A DNA stretch of 64,000 nt, from contig CM047809.1 in assembly GCA_026214975.1 (NCBI GenBank), positions 29,361,977 through 29,425,976 on the forward strand, read 5' to 3'. The DNA is from Gentiana macrophylla. Lineage: Eukaryota > Streptophyta > Magnoliopsida > Gentianales > Gentianaceae. Position numbers and translations under genes: made by a program. Positions 44,629-57,631 of this stretch are shown piece after piece (position 1 is the first letter of the stretch; every line of letters starts with the position of its first letter). Under the pieces are notes generated by a model. The model saw only the letters and a list, made by a program, of their open reading frames with translations. It searched no databases and had not been told where the DNA came from.

Positions 44629-46105
44629 TCATCATACATGCAGCCTTCTTTTTATTTTAATTTTTATTTTTTGTACTTTTTTTTTCAAAAGAAGGCGTTG
44701 AAATAATTTTGTTTGTTTGTTTTTTTACCGATGCATTGACCACTGCGATGGCGTGACCATTCCGATGTATGGACCACCACGATGCATTGACCACCGTGAT
44801 GTCGTGACCACCGCGGTGCATTGACCACCGCGATGTAGTGACCACTGCGATGCATTCACCATCCCGATGCATTGACAGTCGCGATGCATTGACCACCGCG
44901 ATGCATTTACATCGGCAATCATATATGCAGTGACATAGACAATCATATATGCAGTGACATCGGCAATCATATATGCATGACATCAATAATTTATGCAGTG
45001 ACATCGGCAATCAGATATGCAGTGACATCGGCAATCAGATATGCAGTGACATAGACAATCATATATGCAGTGACATCGGCAATCATATATGTAGACACAT
45101 TGCGATGAAGTGACACCGTGATGAAGTGGCCACCCTCGATGCAGAGACACCGCGATGCAGAATCCATCGGGATGCAGTGATCACCGGGATGCAGTGACAT
45201 TTGATGAAGCAACACCGTGCTAACGTTTGATATTTTTCCGACTTAATTTCATAAAATCGATTTCTTTTCTTCATAAAATCGACTTCAATGGCTATATATT
45301 TGGATATAAAACTACAGTCAACAAAAATCTTTCACCTTAATTCATATATTTATGCAGTGACATCGGCAGTCATTTATGCAGTGATATCAACATTTTATAC
45401 AGTGACATCGGCAATCATATATGCGAGACATCAACAATTTATGCAGTGACATCGGCAATCAGGTATGCAGCGGCATCAATATTATATGTAGTGACATCAA
45501 CAATCATATATGAATGACACCATCAATTTATGTAGTGACATTGGTAATCAGATATGCAGTGACATCAGCAATCATATATGAATGACATCAACAATTTATG
45601 TAGTGACATCGACAATCATATATGCAGTGACACCGCGATGAAGTGGCCACCCTCGATGCAGAGACACCGCGATGCAGAGACCATCGGGATGCAGTGATCA
45701 CCGGGATGCTGTGACATTTGATGAAGCAACACCGTGATGACATTTGATATTTTTCCGACTTAATTTCATAAAATCGATTTCTTTTCTTATAAAATCGACT
45801 TCAAATGGCTATATCTTTTGATATAAAACTACAATCAACAAAAATCTTTCACCTTAATTCATATTTTTATGCAGTGACATCGGCAATCATAAATGCAGTG
45901 ATATCATCATTTTATGCAGTGACATCGGCAATCATATATGCGTGACGTCAACAATTTATACAGTGACATCGGCAATCAGATATGCAGTGACATCAACATT
46001 TTATGTAGTGACATCACCAATCATATATCAATGACATCAACAATTTATGTAGTGACATCGGCAATCAAATATGCAGTGACATCAACATTTTTGTTGAACT
46101 TTTTG
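44629..46105. repeat. Minisatellite array with 24-bp units and a 517-bp higher-order period
   Basis: From about 44730 to 44910 the sequence is built of short GCATTGACCACCGCGAT-like units. From 44910 it shifts to a unit near ATGCAGTGACATCGGCAATCATAT (about 24 bp) with variants (ATAGACAATC, ATCAACATTTT). A block starting GAAGTGGCCACCCTCGATGCAG and running through CATTTGATATTTTTCCGAC appears at 45123 and again at 45640, a 517-bp higher-order period. Minus-strand frames through it encode eight-residue repeats such as IADVTAYM; there is no sign these are translated. Confidence 0.8.
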
Positions 46106-47346
46106 TCCCGAAATTAGGAAGATTTTTCAGTGGAAATCGAGCTTATGAGCTGCGTCGAGCTATATCGAGTACTTAGCCAGTCGAGTTCGATGTTGCCTTT
46201 CATGGCTAAATCGAGCCCGAACTTTTTTAGTCGATTCAAGCTCGCGCCTAGGGAGTATCGAATTATAAAACTCGGATCAACATAATTATTTCACCCTAAT
46301 TCATATTTTTCCGTCCTCTTTATTTTGATATATCTCATTTGATATTTTTTTGAATTGATTTCAGAAAATCAATTTTTTTCTTTATAAATTCGACTTCAAA
46401 CGGCTATATCTTTTGAAATAAAACTCTGATCAACATAATTCTTTCACTATAATTCATATTTTTTCGTCCTCTTTATTCTGATATCTCACTATATGAAACG
46501 ACACCTTATGTAGTGACACACAATAACACCAACATTTTATGAAGTGACATCAACACCCAAATTGCAAAAACAAAAACATTGTAAATTGTATATGCAGTGA
46601 CATATGCATTGACATTGATGTCACTGCATCAATTCTCTAACTGTAAATGCAGTGACATCAATATCACCGCATCAATTTTATTCCAAATCATACACAAACC
46701 CACCGTCAACATATAGCTCTTCTTTCTTTGTTTCAAGGTGATGCATGTTAAACTAATTGATCATTATTACATCATGATCAACGGTGTCGATAGACGATGT
46801 GACACTCGTTGTGTCCGGATCATTACTCAAAAAAAGAAAGGAAAAAATAAAATATCAACCAAAGCCTTTCACAATCATGCCAAAGCATCCAACTTTTATT
46901 TCTATCCGACTACGAATCAGAAATTCTACAATGGTTGGATGAATCATATGGTGTATGTATGCTCAATCTATCATGATATTATGTCATATTGCATCAGAAG
47001 CTGATTGCATTGTGCCACAAAGGAAGTGTACAACAAGATGAATAAATCAAGACATAAATCAGAGCATTTTGTGCAAATTAAACTGATATGATTTATGTTC
47101 TAACATGATCTCAACATCATCTTTAAGAGAAATTCAAATTCAAAATATCTGTAAAAGATACCAATTGATTTCACCCCTGAAAAAAACAGAAAGATTTGAT
47201 TTTCAGAAACTAAAATAGAGACACAAAACACTTATTTTCAGCCAGATAATTAAGTAGCAAAGGAAAGCAGTAATTTATTCAACAGAATTGAAATAAAAAA
47301 GCTGTAATTTTCACCAATTTCATTTTCATCATCATTCAACCGAGAT
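46106..47346. other. AT-rich DNA with decayed repeat blocks; no recognised gene
   Basis: Two diverged blocks (about 46285-46345 and 46440-46490) share TTCATATTTTTCCGTCCTCTTTATT. A few more GCAGTGACATC units occur to about 46660. A plus-strand frame of 88 codons (46738-47004) has no recognisable motif. Nothing else is supported. Confidence 0.4.
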
Positions 47347-47576
47347 GAATGATGGCTGGCCTCCGGCCAATAGCATCTCGTCGGAAAGCTTCATGGACTA
47401 TCATCCGGCTAAGTATACTTCTTTCGTTTGAGTCCTAAAATCTCGTTCAATCGAGATGAAAACACGTCGAAAAAATCTGTTGAAAAGGATCTAGAAACGA
47501 AAACTCCTGTTTCATCCAGTGCTGATGAGGAGTATAGAGAATCAAATGATTCAGATACAGTGGCTGCGGTGAGTTT
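47347..47576 (+). other. Possible unidentified coding remnant left of the LARD-like element
   Basis: An ATG at 47347 opens MNDGWPPANSISSESFMDYH, ending at a TGA at about 47429. In the next frame a polar stretch (SSADEEYRESNDSDTVAA) runs up to the target duplication AGTTT at 47572-47576. The composition looks protein-like but no family is recognised. The minus strand is also open here, so coding strand and reality are uncertain. Confidence 0.25.
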
Positions 47577-49407
47577 TGTTAGTAATATCATCCGCAACGG
47601 AAGCGATTTAAGGATCTAGATCTATATAATACACGTAATAAAATAACTAGATCTATTCTACAAGGGGGTTGTAGAACATACCTCTTGGATCTCAAAATCC
47701 AAGTTGGAGAACCGCAATAGAAAAGAAGATGTGAAGAGCACCACGATCTTCCGTACGTGTGATCCAAGCAACTCCCGGTGGAAGGAAATCCTCGTCTCGA
47801 ATCCTTCCGATATACTACCCGGAAAAATCTCCAAGATCTTCCTCAACTACCTTGGCGAAATTTCCTTCCTCTCTAAGAGATGGAAGTCGAAATTTTATTG
47901 TGTGTCTAAGGCTTGGGAGAACTCTCTTTATATAGGAGAGTAAAACTTAGCCTCCAAGGATTTAATAATTAATACAAAATCAATTATAATAATCCTATTA
48001 AATAAAAGATAATCCCATAATATTCTAGAACAAATCTAGAATAATATTTATCTTTATTTCTTTCCATAAATATTTATCCAATAAATATTTTATGCACATG
48101 TCTTATTAATACACAAGAAAACAATTTCTTGTTCCATAAAAAGAGGGGGGGCGAAAATCATCACATATTGACCTAGTCAATATTAATTTTGCCATTACAC
48201 AATAATTGGGCCAAGATTATGGAAAATGTCTTTTCCACATATTTAATTATTTAGCCCAACTAATTTAATAGTCCACTAAAACAATTAATTCACATATCGT
48301 TTTAATAAAGTCCAACAAGAACTAAATTAATATTATTAGGATTCGACGTCCGAGAATAGCTATGCTATATTAGGAGGCACGTCGGGGACCATGGACTAAT
48401 AATCGTGACTCCGATAAATCAAATAAATAATTATCTTACGAAACGTAATAATTATATTCGATAAATCAATCACGAGAATATGCCACCATAATCCCGTGAT
48501 CGCACTCCTCCGATTAAAAGATTATATTTATCTCCTCACGAGAATAATAATAAGTGTCCATTGATATAATCATTACATATGGATTAATCCTCCATAGATT
48601 GCTCATTCCAAATCGGAAATTTCCGTTAACCCTTTTTAGAACCTCTTATCCTTATTTACCATTAACCCCTAGTGATCAATTAGTGCACATAACCGACTAG
48701 TAGCTAATTAGTCAAATGTGAACTCCGGGATCGATCATTTTCTTAGGGCTAACAAATAAGGGAATCTGTCTATCTACTTCCATAAATGGAAGGAATGGAT
48801 TCGTATCTATGATAACACGTACTACTCACTCAATCCAAGACAATGCCAAGATGGGGTAATTCGGACCACGCACTCGATGTAATCCTTAACCGTCAAGTCA
48901 AACCTCATACCGATTCAAGCGGTTGGATCGATGATCACCTCGAGATTAAGATATATCCATAAATATGATCATCCATTGATTCGATAAGACTTCTCGATTA
49001 CGGAATTATATCGTGAACTCTAATCAAATCGGTCCAAATTTCTATATGATATATCTATCATATATAAATGCCCCATTAGGTTCTCTTAACCGAAAGTCCG
49101 GATAAGACAATCACACCTATTGTGTTCAGGCGCATTAATAGCACGTTAAAGGTGAGACCCGATACTCTCGATTAACTTCACTACGGGCTAATTGTATTTT
49201 AAGTACATCTTCACTAACTCAATCCTCCCGTGTATATACCATACACCGAGTTAAGTGATTACATAAACGATATACTTAGGGTTTTACAGTAGTGTAAATA
49301 CTATTGTCACATCGGTGAATATGAGAATAATAAATATGAATAATAACATCATTTCATTTATTAAATAAAACAATTACAAAATTGTCTTTCGGGCATTACA
49401 CCTAACA
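47577..49407 (-). repeat. 3' LTR of the LARD-like element, 1831 bp
   Basis: Matches 54737-56574 over its full length with scattered substitutions and small indels. TATA on the minus strand at 47926-47934. Confidence 0.9.
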
Positions 49408-49419
49408 ATCTCCCACTTG
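49408..49419 (-). other. Polypurine tract of the LARD-like element
   Basis: The minus strand reads CAAGTGGGAGAT directly before the LTR TGTTAGG, the standard Copia arrangement. Confidence 0.7.
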
Positions 49420-52400
49420 CACGAAAGCATGTGATTAATTGTTTTAGAGCACACCCTATTATTTAAAACTACAGCAAACTACATCTCCCACTTGCTCTAA
49501 AACAATGGATACTCATCCCGTATTTTAGTACCCACAAAACTTATCATAACCATTTCAGATTCCAAAGTACACTCCGAGTATGCCGTCGTAGGATAGGTCG
49601 GTGACTCGGGAGCACCTATATCTCCGATGTCATGGGTCTTAATGATCGATCAGGTTGTCGGCTCGAGGCGATCCGTAGAATCGAACGTCGCGGTCCATCT
49701 AATCATGTGGTACTTTCCCAATATGCTCTTGAACTCAAGTGATTTCGAAATCCTTATAAGCTACCCCTTCATCGTTTGCACAATGATGTGGTATCGGCTT
49801 TCCAAATCTAGAATCACTCCCGATATATGAAAAGGAAATCCTTAAGCTATATCGCCTCTGCAGCTACTACAAAAGCCGCTAATCACCCAACTAGTTAAAG
49901 TCGAGTTGGCGTTTACGATTCTTCCAGGCAATAGCTTCAACACAAGAGTAAACACTGAGACCAAGATCGACTTAACGATCATCCTTAATCTGACACAAAG
50001 TCAGAACCAGTGTATTCTCACATATCCAAGTTCACAATTGAATATGCCCGCATATTATTCCTCGTTCTCTCAAGATACTAAAGGACATGCTAAACTTGCT
50101 TTGTTAACTGCCGAATGTAAGATTCAATCAAAATTGACGTTCAACAACCTGACCATCTCTTGTCACAAAGAGAATCCATCCCATTTCTCTTTATCCGAAG
50201 ATTTAGAGAGTCATTCCGAGGCATAGGGTAGAACTTCCTCGTTGAATGTTGCATACACATATGCATCATCTTAACCAATAAGATGGATGGGAAACCAGTG
50301 GTGATTCTAATGAATTCGACCGAGTCAAACTCAGAGAATGTTGTCCAAATCTCTCATTCTGAGAATTGTGGCATTGTCGGTTTCGACTTGGATAACACAC
50401 CCATGTTGATTCCAACTGGTGCAGTGTTATCCTTCACAAACACTAATATATATTTATATATTCACTACTATACTAAAATTGATATCCAGTCTACAAAAAA
50501 GACTTATCAATATTCTGGTCAAATCCACATATTGTAGAAATATATGACTTCCAATGACCGAGAGGTTTGCTTTTTATCCACAAAGGACATAAGCCTTGAC
50601 AGTCATCCTATCATAAGTTCATAAGTCAATACCCTTCTGTTTCGAATGAATCCAGACTCCGTTTGTTTGGCAAGAAAGTCTCGAGGAATCACCCTATTTT
50701 CTCTTTTGAACGAAATCATGCAATACCGAACTCATTCTACTCTTTCCGTGTAGATCCAATTACTCACACTGGGCTCGAGGCGCTCAGGTGGTTCTACAAG
50801 AGTATGAACGACTCTGAGTACCAAACTCCATTCACAGGGTTATGGCTTGTAAACCAACCTCTATTATCGAGAATCCTATACTGCTCACAAAAGAGCATAG
50901 GTCATCGATCGATCCTTAGACTACAAAGTCTGTAGAACTCGTTCGTAACGGGTGATGGATAAACCATACTCCCACTACATTCTGGGTGGATCGAAATTCT
51001 GATCTAGTTTAGTAGTATTTAGTGTTATCACCAACAACCGATGTTGGATGTGGTCTGATTTTAATCAGTTAGTAACTACCTTGAGTAAATGTACTTCAAG
51101 GTTCAAGGTTTTACTGTTCATGGATTCTATCAGAAAGGATGCAACAGTATAACTGTCCCTTCCCGATGTCAAGAATCTGATAGCGAACCTTTTTCTCAAT
51201 GCTACAAGATATATAACGATTGGTCATCGACCGAACGTGTGCGCGAAATTCAGTCAAACCATCAAGCATCATGTGCTAAATGCTTATATTGACGGAATTT
51301 GGGTGAACCGAATCCACTCATTATCCGTTAATTCCAAAGCACATTCTAGGTAGACTTCTCGGTTCTACACTTCAATGTAAACCGTTATTTCACTTCCAAT
51401 ATCTTTATTGAGTTAAGCGATGTATTGTGGCACATCTACAACTATGTAAAGGCAATTCGGTGGTTTCTTCCTTAGTGAAAGCATTTCACTATGAGGCGAC
51501 CCGAGCATCGAGTCCCTGGGACTATGTGATGGCCCATTTACGAGTATAGAATACTCCATCTCCGACAAAATCGAGAGACACCTTTGAATATTTTGGATAA
51601 ACTTACCGGAGTGTTTGAGTAGTTGTCGACTAGAAGTCACTACTCATAAGCCCCTACTAGCTTGTATCTTTCATCAAACCCGAAGGTCGTCATGAACAAG
51701 CTATGTTACTTTATTTATAACCATTATCCTTTCCCGATTGAAAGGAAAATTAGTCATTGAACCTTTAAGACAATCTAACTGCATGGGAGAAAGGAATCAC
51801 CCTGAACCAGATCTTGAGTCTTGTCTTTTAGGGACTATGCACTAAGCATGGAATATGAAAAAGTGTTTATCTAAATATAGAAACCAATTGCTTTTAATAG
51901 TTCTTAAGATGTGTTTTATATACTTATTTCAATGATTGTAAGTGGTTTTGACTTTATCAAACAAAAGTCCGAGTCTTGGATTCGTACTACAAATGGTATA
52001 TTCACTTCTATAATGACAAACAAATTATCGAATAGAAGGTAAATCCATTCGTTCCAACGAATCTTAAACCGAAAATAAATTTTCCGCGATATCCAAGGAT
52101 TGAATCCGAGGTTCATTTCCTCATATCACTCCCACTATTTATAGCTAAAATTACTCGCCCGTTGTCTAGTCTATTAATCGTTAATGCATAACTATCTTGT
52201 TCTTCCAAAGAACATAGTCTACTTAGAAAATCACCAAGGATTCATAGGTTGGTGATCCAAATCACTATCCTTATCCTATGGTTTTCGGTTTATTAATTTT
52301 CGGTTTAGCCTTAAAATCAACTCAGTTTTAGATGACTAACACTCTTAGACATACTCTCCCATTCTTGACTTCCCGTAAATGGAAACAGTTTTGAACTAGC

Positions 52401-54718
52401 AGTTCGTGTGAGTAGACACTACTCTTGAACCGTGGGATGTCTATTTCGAGTGTTACTTGTCCGGACTTGTCGGATTTTCTAATATACTAGAAAAACAACA
52501 AATCATAACATTAAAGCTCCCACTAGTTTATCGGTTCCAAATACCGTCTAACCAGCAATGCTTCATTTTATGATTTTCCAAATTTTCAATTTTGAAAATC
52601 TCTCGTGTAAACACTTACACAGTTCTAATGTTTCCAGAAAAATACAAATCATAAAACTCCCACTAGTTCATCGATTCCAAATATCGTCTAACTAGCAACA
52701 GTTCATGATTTTCCGATTTTACAATTAGAACGGTTACGTGTGTAGTCACTACACACTGAAAATTCACTAGAAGAATTTCAAAGTCCGAAATCACCTTTGA
52801 TCAAACTAAGTTTGTCTTCCGTTTGACACGAATGACACTAGTGACATGCCTATATGTCACTCTGGTTTTTAAAAGGCTTAAGAGAAAATATCTCTTTTGA
52901 AAAATAATTTGCATTATCGATTAACTAGTTCAACGTCCTAGTTACTTTCCACTTTTTAACGAAGTCAATACTAGTCAATTATAAATTTTAAGCAATTTAG
53001 TAAGGGATATAATGCTGTAAATAAAATGACATATATTAATTCAAGTTTAACACTACTATATTTATTTTAGGAATTGTAAACCAAAATTAAGTCTACTCTA
53101 CCATTCCAAGGTTTTAACCTCGCATCTCAGTGCCGCCTTAGGGTAGGTCAAAGAGATGACGGTTAAATCGAGACAATCTCATCAATGAATAACTTGTGAG
53201 AATCGAACATCCCACGAGAATCGAACATCCCTTTATTCATTGACTACCTTCCTTTTTAAGCCTAGGTATTACCAAAAATACCCATGATGAGTGTGACCTA
53301 CTATATCGGATCTCTTAGGTACGCCCGAGTGTGTGCCGTCTTAGGATAGGTCGGTGACCCGACGAGTACCAAAATCCTATCCTTTCGGAGACCAAGCCAT
53401 GAATGTTGATAGGGGTGAACACCATCCTTAGGGGCGAAATCAAAGCGCCGCGAGGCGTCACCTTCTCTCACTTACTTGTATCTATAGTAGAGGCCGTGGG
53501 GTTGGTGTCGCCTCCCCGCTCCCACTCAATATTTTGGAAGTGGTGGTGGGTTAACTAACCACGCTCTTTTGATGTTAACATAAAAGCACATCAAATCAAG
53601 GATTTAATGGTGTCGGTAACGTAGGCAAGCCTACCCGTCCTATTCGTTGGAACATATGTGACAGTCGGACGAAATCGGGTCAAGAGAGCCCTATTGAGAT
53701 TAGAAGGAATCACCCCTCCGCTCTCGGTTTGGCTTAGTCTTGCCGGACCCCCGTGCATGTCATGGCAATTCCGATTTTATATCTATTTTATGATCAAACA
53801 CATAAAAAATAAATGCGGAAAATTTAAACACCGAGATGGATCGTTGGCACCCCCGTATCTAATCTATTAGAAAATAAAAAACAACCAAAACCCTAACTAG
53901 GGTTTACTACTTTCTAACTAAATCTGCAGCTGTTCGAACTCTTCGACGATCGGCATACCAAACGAACTCGGATCGGGACGAAACTTTCCGGATCATATCT
54001 TCACTCCTTGAACTTCAATATGGACGGTTGGATCGGTGCTTTGACTTACCAATTTTCTCCAGTAAACCGCCAAACTTGCTGCTGAATCTGACTTTGACTG
54101 CACTGCATCAAGGACTTCCTAAGGCAGATCGGGAATCGAGATAAATCGATCGACCTGAAATTTTATGGTACGTCAAAACTCCAATTTGATCAATCTGAAC
54201 GGTCGGATTTTCGTTTCAATGGTCCAAACTCTCCCAGAAAATCGAGGAAGTCACAGGTAGTGTTTCTGTGAATCCTGCGTTTTTCTGTTACAGCAGCCTC
54301 TTCGCAGCATCAAACGGATATTGAAACGGACTCTGATCGATGCCAAAATTTGTGCAGTTGATCATCATCTTCTAATCTTGATTCTGACCGGAGGGATCTT
54401 CGTTTCAACGGTTCGATCAACGGGAAAAGAAAAAATACTAAACAGCTACTAACTAGATCTTATTTGCTGGAAATTAAACTTGCAATAAAGATAAATTACA
54501 TAATTTCACTATACTCATATGAACGAATTTTCATCGTTCATATGAGTGTCTGATAGATCTAACGGGTAAACAATGCCAACCCCAATCCATCTCTTCAACC
54601 ACAACAATCGCAACAACATAAAAAATATGTAAACATGCATCGGCCAAAATTTAAAATAAAAGCTACATGTTTTCCACTCACTGAGATCTAATATTTTATA
54701 CGAATAAATATAGATCCC
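49420..54718 (-). other. Non-coding interior of the LARD-like element
   Basis: No protein family can be recognised. Dispersed short repeats are visible: the block GCCGTC(G/T)TAGGATAGGTCGGTGAC occurs at about 49582 and 53335, with a weaker relative at about 53132; CTCCCACTTGC-like and ACTCCCACTA motifs recur. CTCCCACTAGTTCATCGATTCC-like blocks are duplicated near 52520 and 52660. Confidence 0.6.
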
Positions 54719-54736
54719 TTGGCGGCCGATACCACT
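54719..54736 (-). other. Primer binding site of the LARD-like element
   Basis: The minus strand reads AGTGGTATCGGCCGCC just inside the 5' LTR, resembling the initiator tRNA-Met site TGGTATCAGAGCC with a few mismatches. Confidence 0.65.
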
Positions 54737-56574
54737 TGTTAGTAATATCATCCGCATAGCGGAGCGATTTAAGGATCTAGATCTATATAATACACGTAAT
54801 AAAATAACTAGATCTATTCTACAGGGGTTGTAGAACATACCTCTTGGATCTCAAAATCCAAGTTGGAGAACCGCAATAGAAAAGAAGATGTGAAGAGCAC
54901 CACGATCTTCCGTGCGTGTGATCCAAGCAACTCCCGTGGAAGGAAATCCTCGTCTCTAATCCTTCCGATATGCTACCCGGAAAAATCTCCAAGATCTTCC
55001 CTCAACTACCCTTGGCGAAATTTCCTTCCTCTCTACAGAGATGGAAGTCGAAATTTTATTGTGTGTCTAGGCAAGGGCAGGGAGAAGCTCTCTTTATATA
55101 GGAGAGTAAAACTTAGCCTCCAAGGATTTAATAATTAATACAAAATCAATTATAATAATCCTATTAAATAAAAGATAATCTCATAATATTCTAGAACAAA
55201 TCTAGAATAATATTTATCTTTATTTCTTTCCATAAATATTTATCCAATAAATATTTTATGCACATATGTCTTTATTAATACACAAGAAAAACAATTTCTT
55301 GTTCCATAAAAAAGAGGGGGGGCGAAAATCATCACATATTGACCTAGTCAATATTAATTTTGCCATTACACAATAATTGGGCCAAGATTATGGAAAATGT
55401 CTTTTCCACATATTTAATTATTTAGCCCAACTAATTTAATAGTCACTAAACAATTAATTCACATATCGTTTTAATAAAGTCCAACAAGAACTAAATTAAT
55501 ATTATTAGGATTCGACGTCCGAGAATAGCTATGCTATATTAGGAGGCACGTCGGGGACCATGGACTAATAATCAGCGGCTCCGATAAATCAAATAAATAA
55601 TTATCTTACGAACGAATAATTATATTCGATAAATCAATCACGGAATATGCCACCATAATCCCGTGGATCGCACTCCTCCGATTAAAAGATTATATTTATC
55701 TCCTCACGAGAATAATAATAAGCGTCCATTGATATAATCATTACATATGGATTAATCCTCCATAGATTATTCATTCCAAATCGGGAAATTTCCGTTAACC
55801 CTTTTAGAACCTCTTATCCTTATTTACCATTAACCCCTAGTGATCAATTAGTACACATAAGCGACTAGTAGCTAATTAGTCAAATGTGAACTCCGGGATC
55901 GATCATTTTCTTAGGGCTAACAAATAAGGAAACTGTCTATCTACTTCCATAAATGGAAGGAATGGATTCCGTATCTATGATAACACACGGACTACTCACT
56001 CAATCCAAAGACAATGCCAAGATGGGGTAATTCGGACCACGACTCGAGTGTAATCCTTAACCGTCAAGTCAAACCTCATGCCGATTCAAGCGGTTGATTG
56101 TGATCACCTCGAGATTAAGATATATCCATAAATATGATCATCCATTGATTCGATAAGACTTCTCGATTACGGAATTATATCGTGAACTCTAATCAAATCG
56201 GTCCAAATTTCTATATGATATATCTATCATATATAAATGCCCCATTAGGTTCTCTTAACCGAAAGTCCGGATAAGACAATCACACCTATTGTGTTAGGCG
56301 CATTAATAGCACGTTAAAGGTGAGACCCGATACTCTCGATTAACTTCACTCTGGGCTAATTGTATTTTAAGTACATCTTCACTAACTCAATCCTCCCGTG
56401 TATATACCATACACTGAGTTAAGTGATTACATAAACGATATACTTAGGGTTTTCTGTAGTGTAAATACTATTGTCACATCGGTGAATATGAGAATAATAA
56501 ATATGAATAATAACATCATTTCATTTATTAAATAAAACAATTACAAAATTGTCTTTCGGGCATTACACCTAACA
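54737..56574 (-). repeat. 5' LTR of the LARD-like element, 1838 bp
   Basis: The promoter copy: a TATA box (TATATAAAG on minus) at 55092-55100 gives a long U3 of about 1.47 kb and short R-U5. Confidence 0.9.
55092..55100 (-). promoter_or_regulatory. TATA box of the LARD-like 5' LTR
   Basis: TATATAAAG on the minus strand within CTCCTATATAAAGAGAG, conserved in the other LTR. Confidence 0.6.
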
Positions 56575-56944
56575 AGTTTGAGTTGCAGCTTGAAGGCGGC
56601 CAAAGTCAATCTTTGTCACCGGAAACCGCTGACCGGAAGACACCAGGAATGCCGGTTCATCAATTGTTGCTCTATCTGCACCGATTCGAAATACAGGTGG
56701 TTCAGGACGAATGGCTCCACGTAATCGATCAACCCATGGAAATATTCTTTCATCTTTGTCTGTTCAATTAACTTGTGCACCTCATCTGCTACCCATCTCA
56801 GACTCAGAGTCGTCATTTCCACAAGTTGATTTGTCTTTGCCTTCACAAAAGGAAGTGAAACCACATTCCCAAAATAGGTATTCATCAACGATGATGGTTC
56901 GTACATTCTTTTCCGGCCATCGATTGCGCCAACGTGGTTATAAC
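56575..56944 (-). pseudogene. BAHD acyltransferase C-terminal fragment
   Basis: The minus-strand frame reads GAIDGRKRMYEPSS, then NTYFGNVV, then RWVADEVHKLIE. This is the vDgRsR...YFGN block of plant BAHD acyltransferases, enzymes that use acyl-CoA to acylate alcohols or amines in specialised metabolism. About 85 residues later, after a frame change, comes SSGQRFPVTKIDFG, corresponding to the DFGWG structural motif (here degenerate after DFG). A splice-acceptor-like TTTTTTTCTCAG precedes the fragment at about 56945-56956. The N-terminal half with the catalytic HxxxD is absent. The LARD-like element begins about 17 bp past DFG and no BAHD tail is found beyond it. Decayed gene piece. Confidence 0.6.
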
Positions 56945-57170
56945 CTGAGAAAAAAATTAGAAGAAAGGGGCAAAATAGGAAACATAAAAGAAATTCGTCC
57001 TTATACCTAATGATCTTTTAAACGTGTCCTAAGTGCCTAATTAAGTCATAAAACACGTCCTTATAAACAAATAACACTATATTGACGGGAGAAAAAAAAG
57101 TGATAGAATACGGAGGAAGTACAAATCATTTAAACATTTCAACGTTCATACCGAATACAAAGATATTAAG
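56945..57170. other. Intergenic DNA with Stowaway-like terminus
   Basis: AT-rich. It contains AGAATACGGAGGAAGTAC at about 57104-57121, a Stowaway-type end without a visible partner. No gene seen. Confidence 0.35.
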
Positions 57171-57497
57171 CCTCCGTTTGTTTTGGGTTGAGTTTTGGGG
57201 TTGGTTTTATTTACTAGTGGATAATAAAATATGATAAAAATGATTGAAATAATGAATAAAAATTTGAAATATTTTTTTGAAATTTGTGTAGATAAATAAA
57301 TGATTGGTTAGAGAAATTGAAATAAAATAATAGTAAATAAAGTAATAAAGTAATAATTTATATGATAATTTATATATATATTTTTTATTTATAGTTGAAA
57401 AAATCATTGGTGGAAGAAATCGTGAAAAATAATTGGTGAGGTGACCCAAACCCAACCCAAACTCAAACTCAACCCAAAACCCCAAAACAAACGAGTG
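57171..57497. mobile_element. MITE-like element with about 17-bp inverted ends, 327 bp
   Basis: Starts CCTCCGTTTGTTTTGGG and ends CCCAAAACAAACGAGTG, nearly perfect inverted termini whose complementarity extends imperfectly further inward (GGGTTGAG against CTCAACCC). The interior is very AT-rich and non-coding. The family is uncertain (hAT or Harbinger-type MITE); no clear target duplication. Confidence 0.6.
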
Positions 57498-57631
57498 TCC
57501 CTATTCTTTTTCTTTTTATAATAGCACATAAGTTTCTTACACAATTTTTTTACTTTTGGACGTGTTTTTGATTAATAAATATATTTCACAGCAGTGACAG
57601 CACAACAAAGAAAAACTGTATATTCGACAAG

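Larger units (their letters stand above)
47577..56574 (-). mobile_element. LARD-like LTR element with Copia-like ends, 8998 bp
   Basis: Complete LTR element: LTRs 47577-49407 and 54737-56574, both TGTTAGTAATATC...CACCTAACA, with exact target duplications AGTTT (47572-47576 and 56575-56579). On the minus strand, AAGTGGGAGAT precedes the 3' LTR as polypurine tract, and AGTGGTATCGGCCGCC follows the 5' LTR as a tRNA-Met-like primer binding site; both are Copia-like. The 5.3-kb interior has no frame over about 106 codons and no gag, protease, RT or integrase motif on either strand. It is therefore classed as a large non-autonomous derivative that would depend on partner proteins. Confidence 0.9.

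Noticed and set aside
44657..45274. Repetitive minus-strand proteins with an eight-residue period
   Set aside because: They arise from the 24-bp minisatellite, have no start context or flanking gene, and are open only because the unit length is a multiple of three.
44910..46080. Possible CRISPR-like array of regularly spaced repeats
   Set aside because: Units are contiguous minisatellite repeats without unique spacers, and the DNA is plant nuclear.
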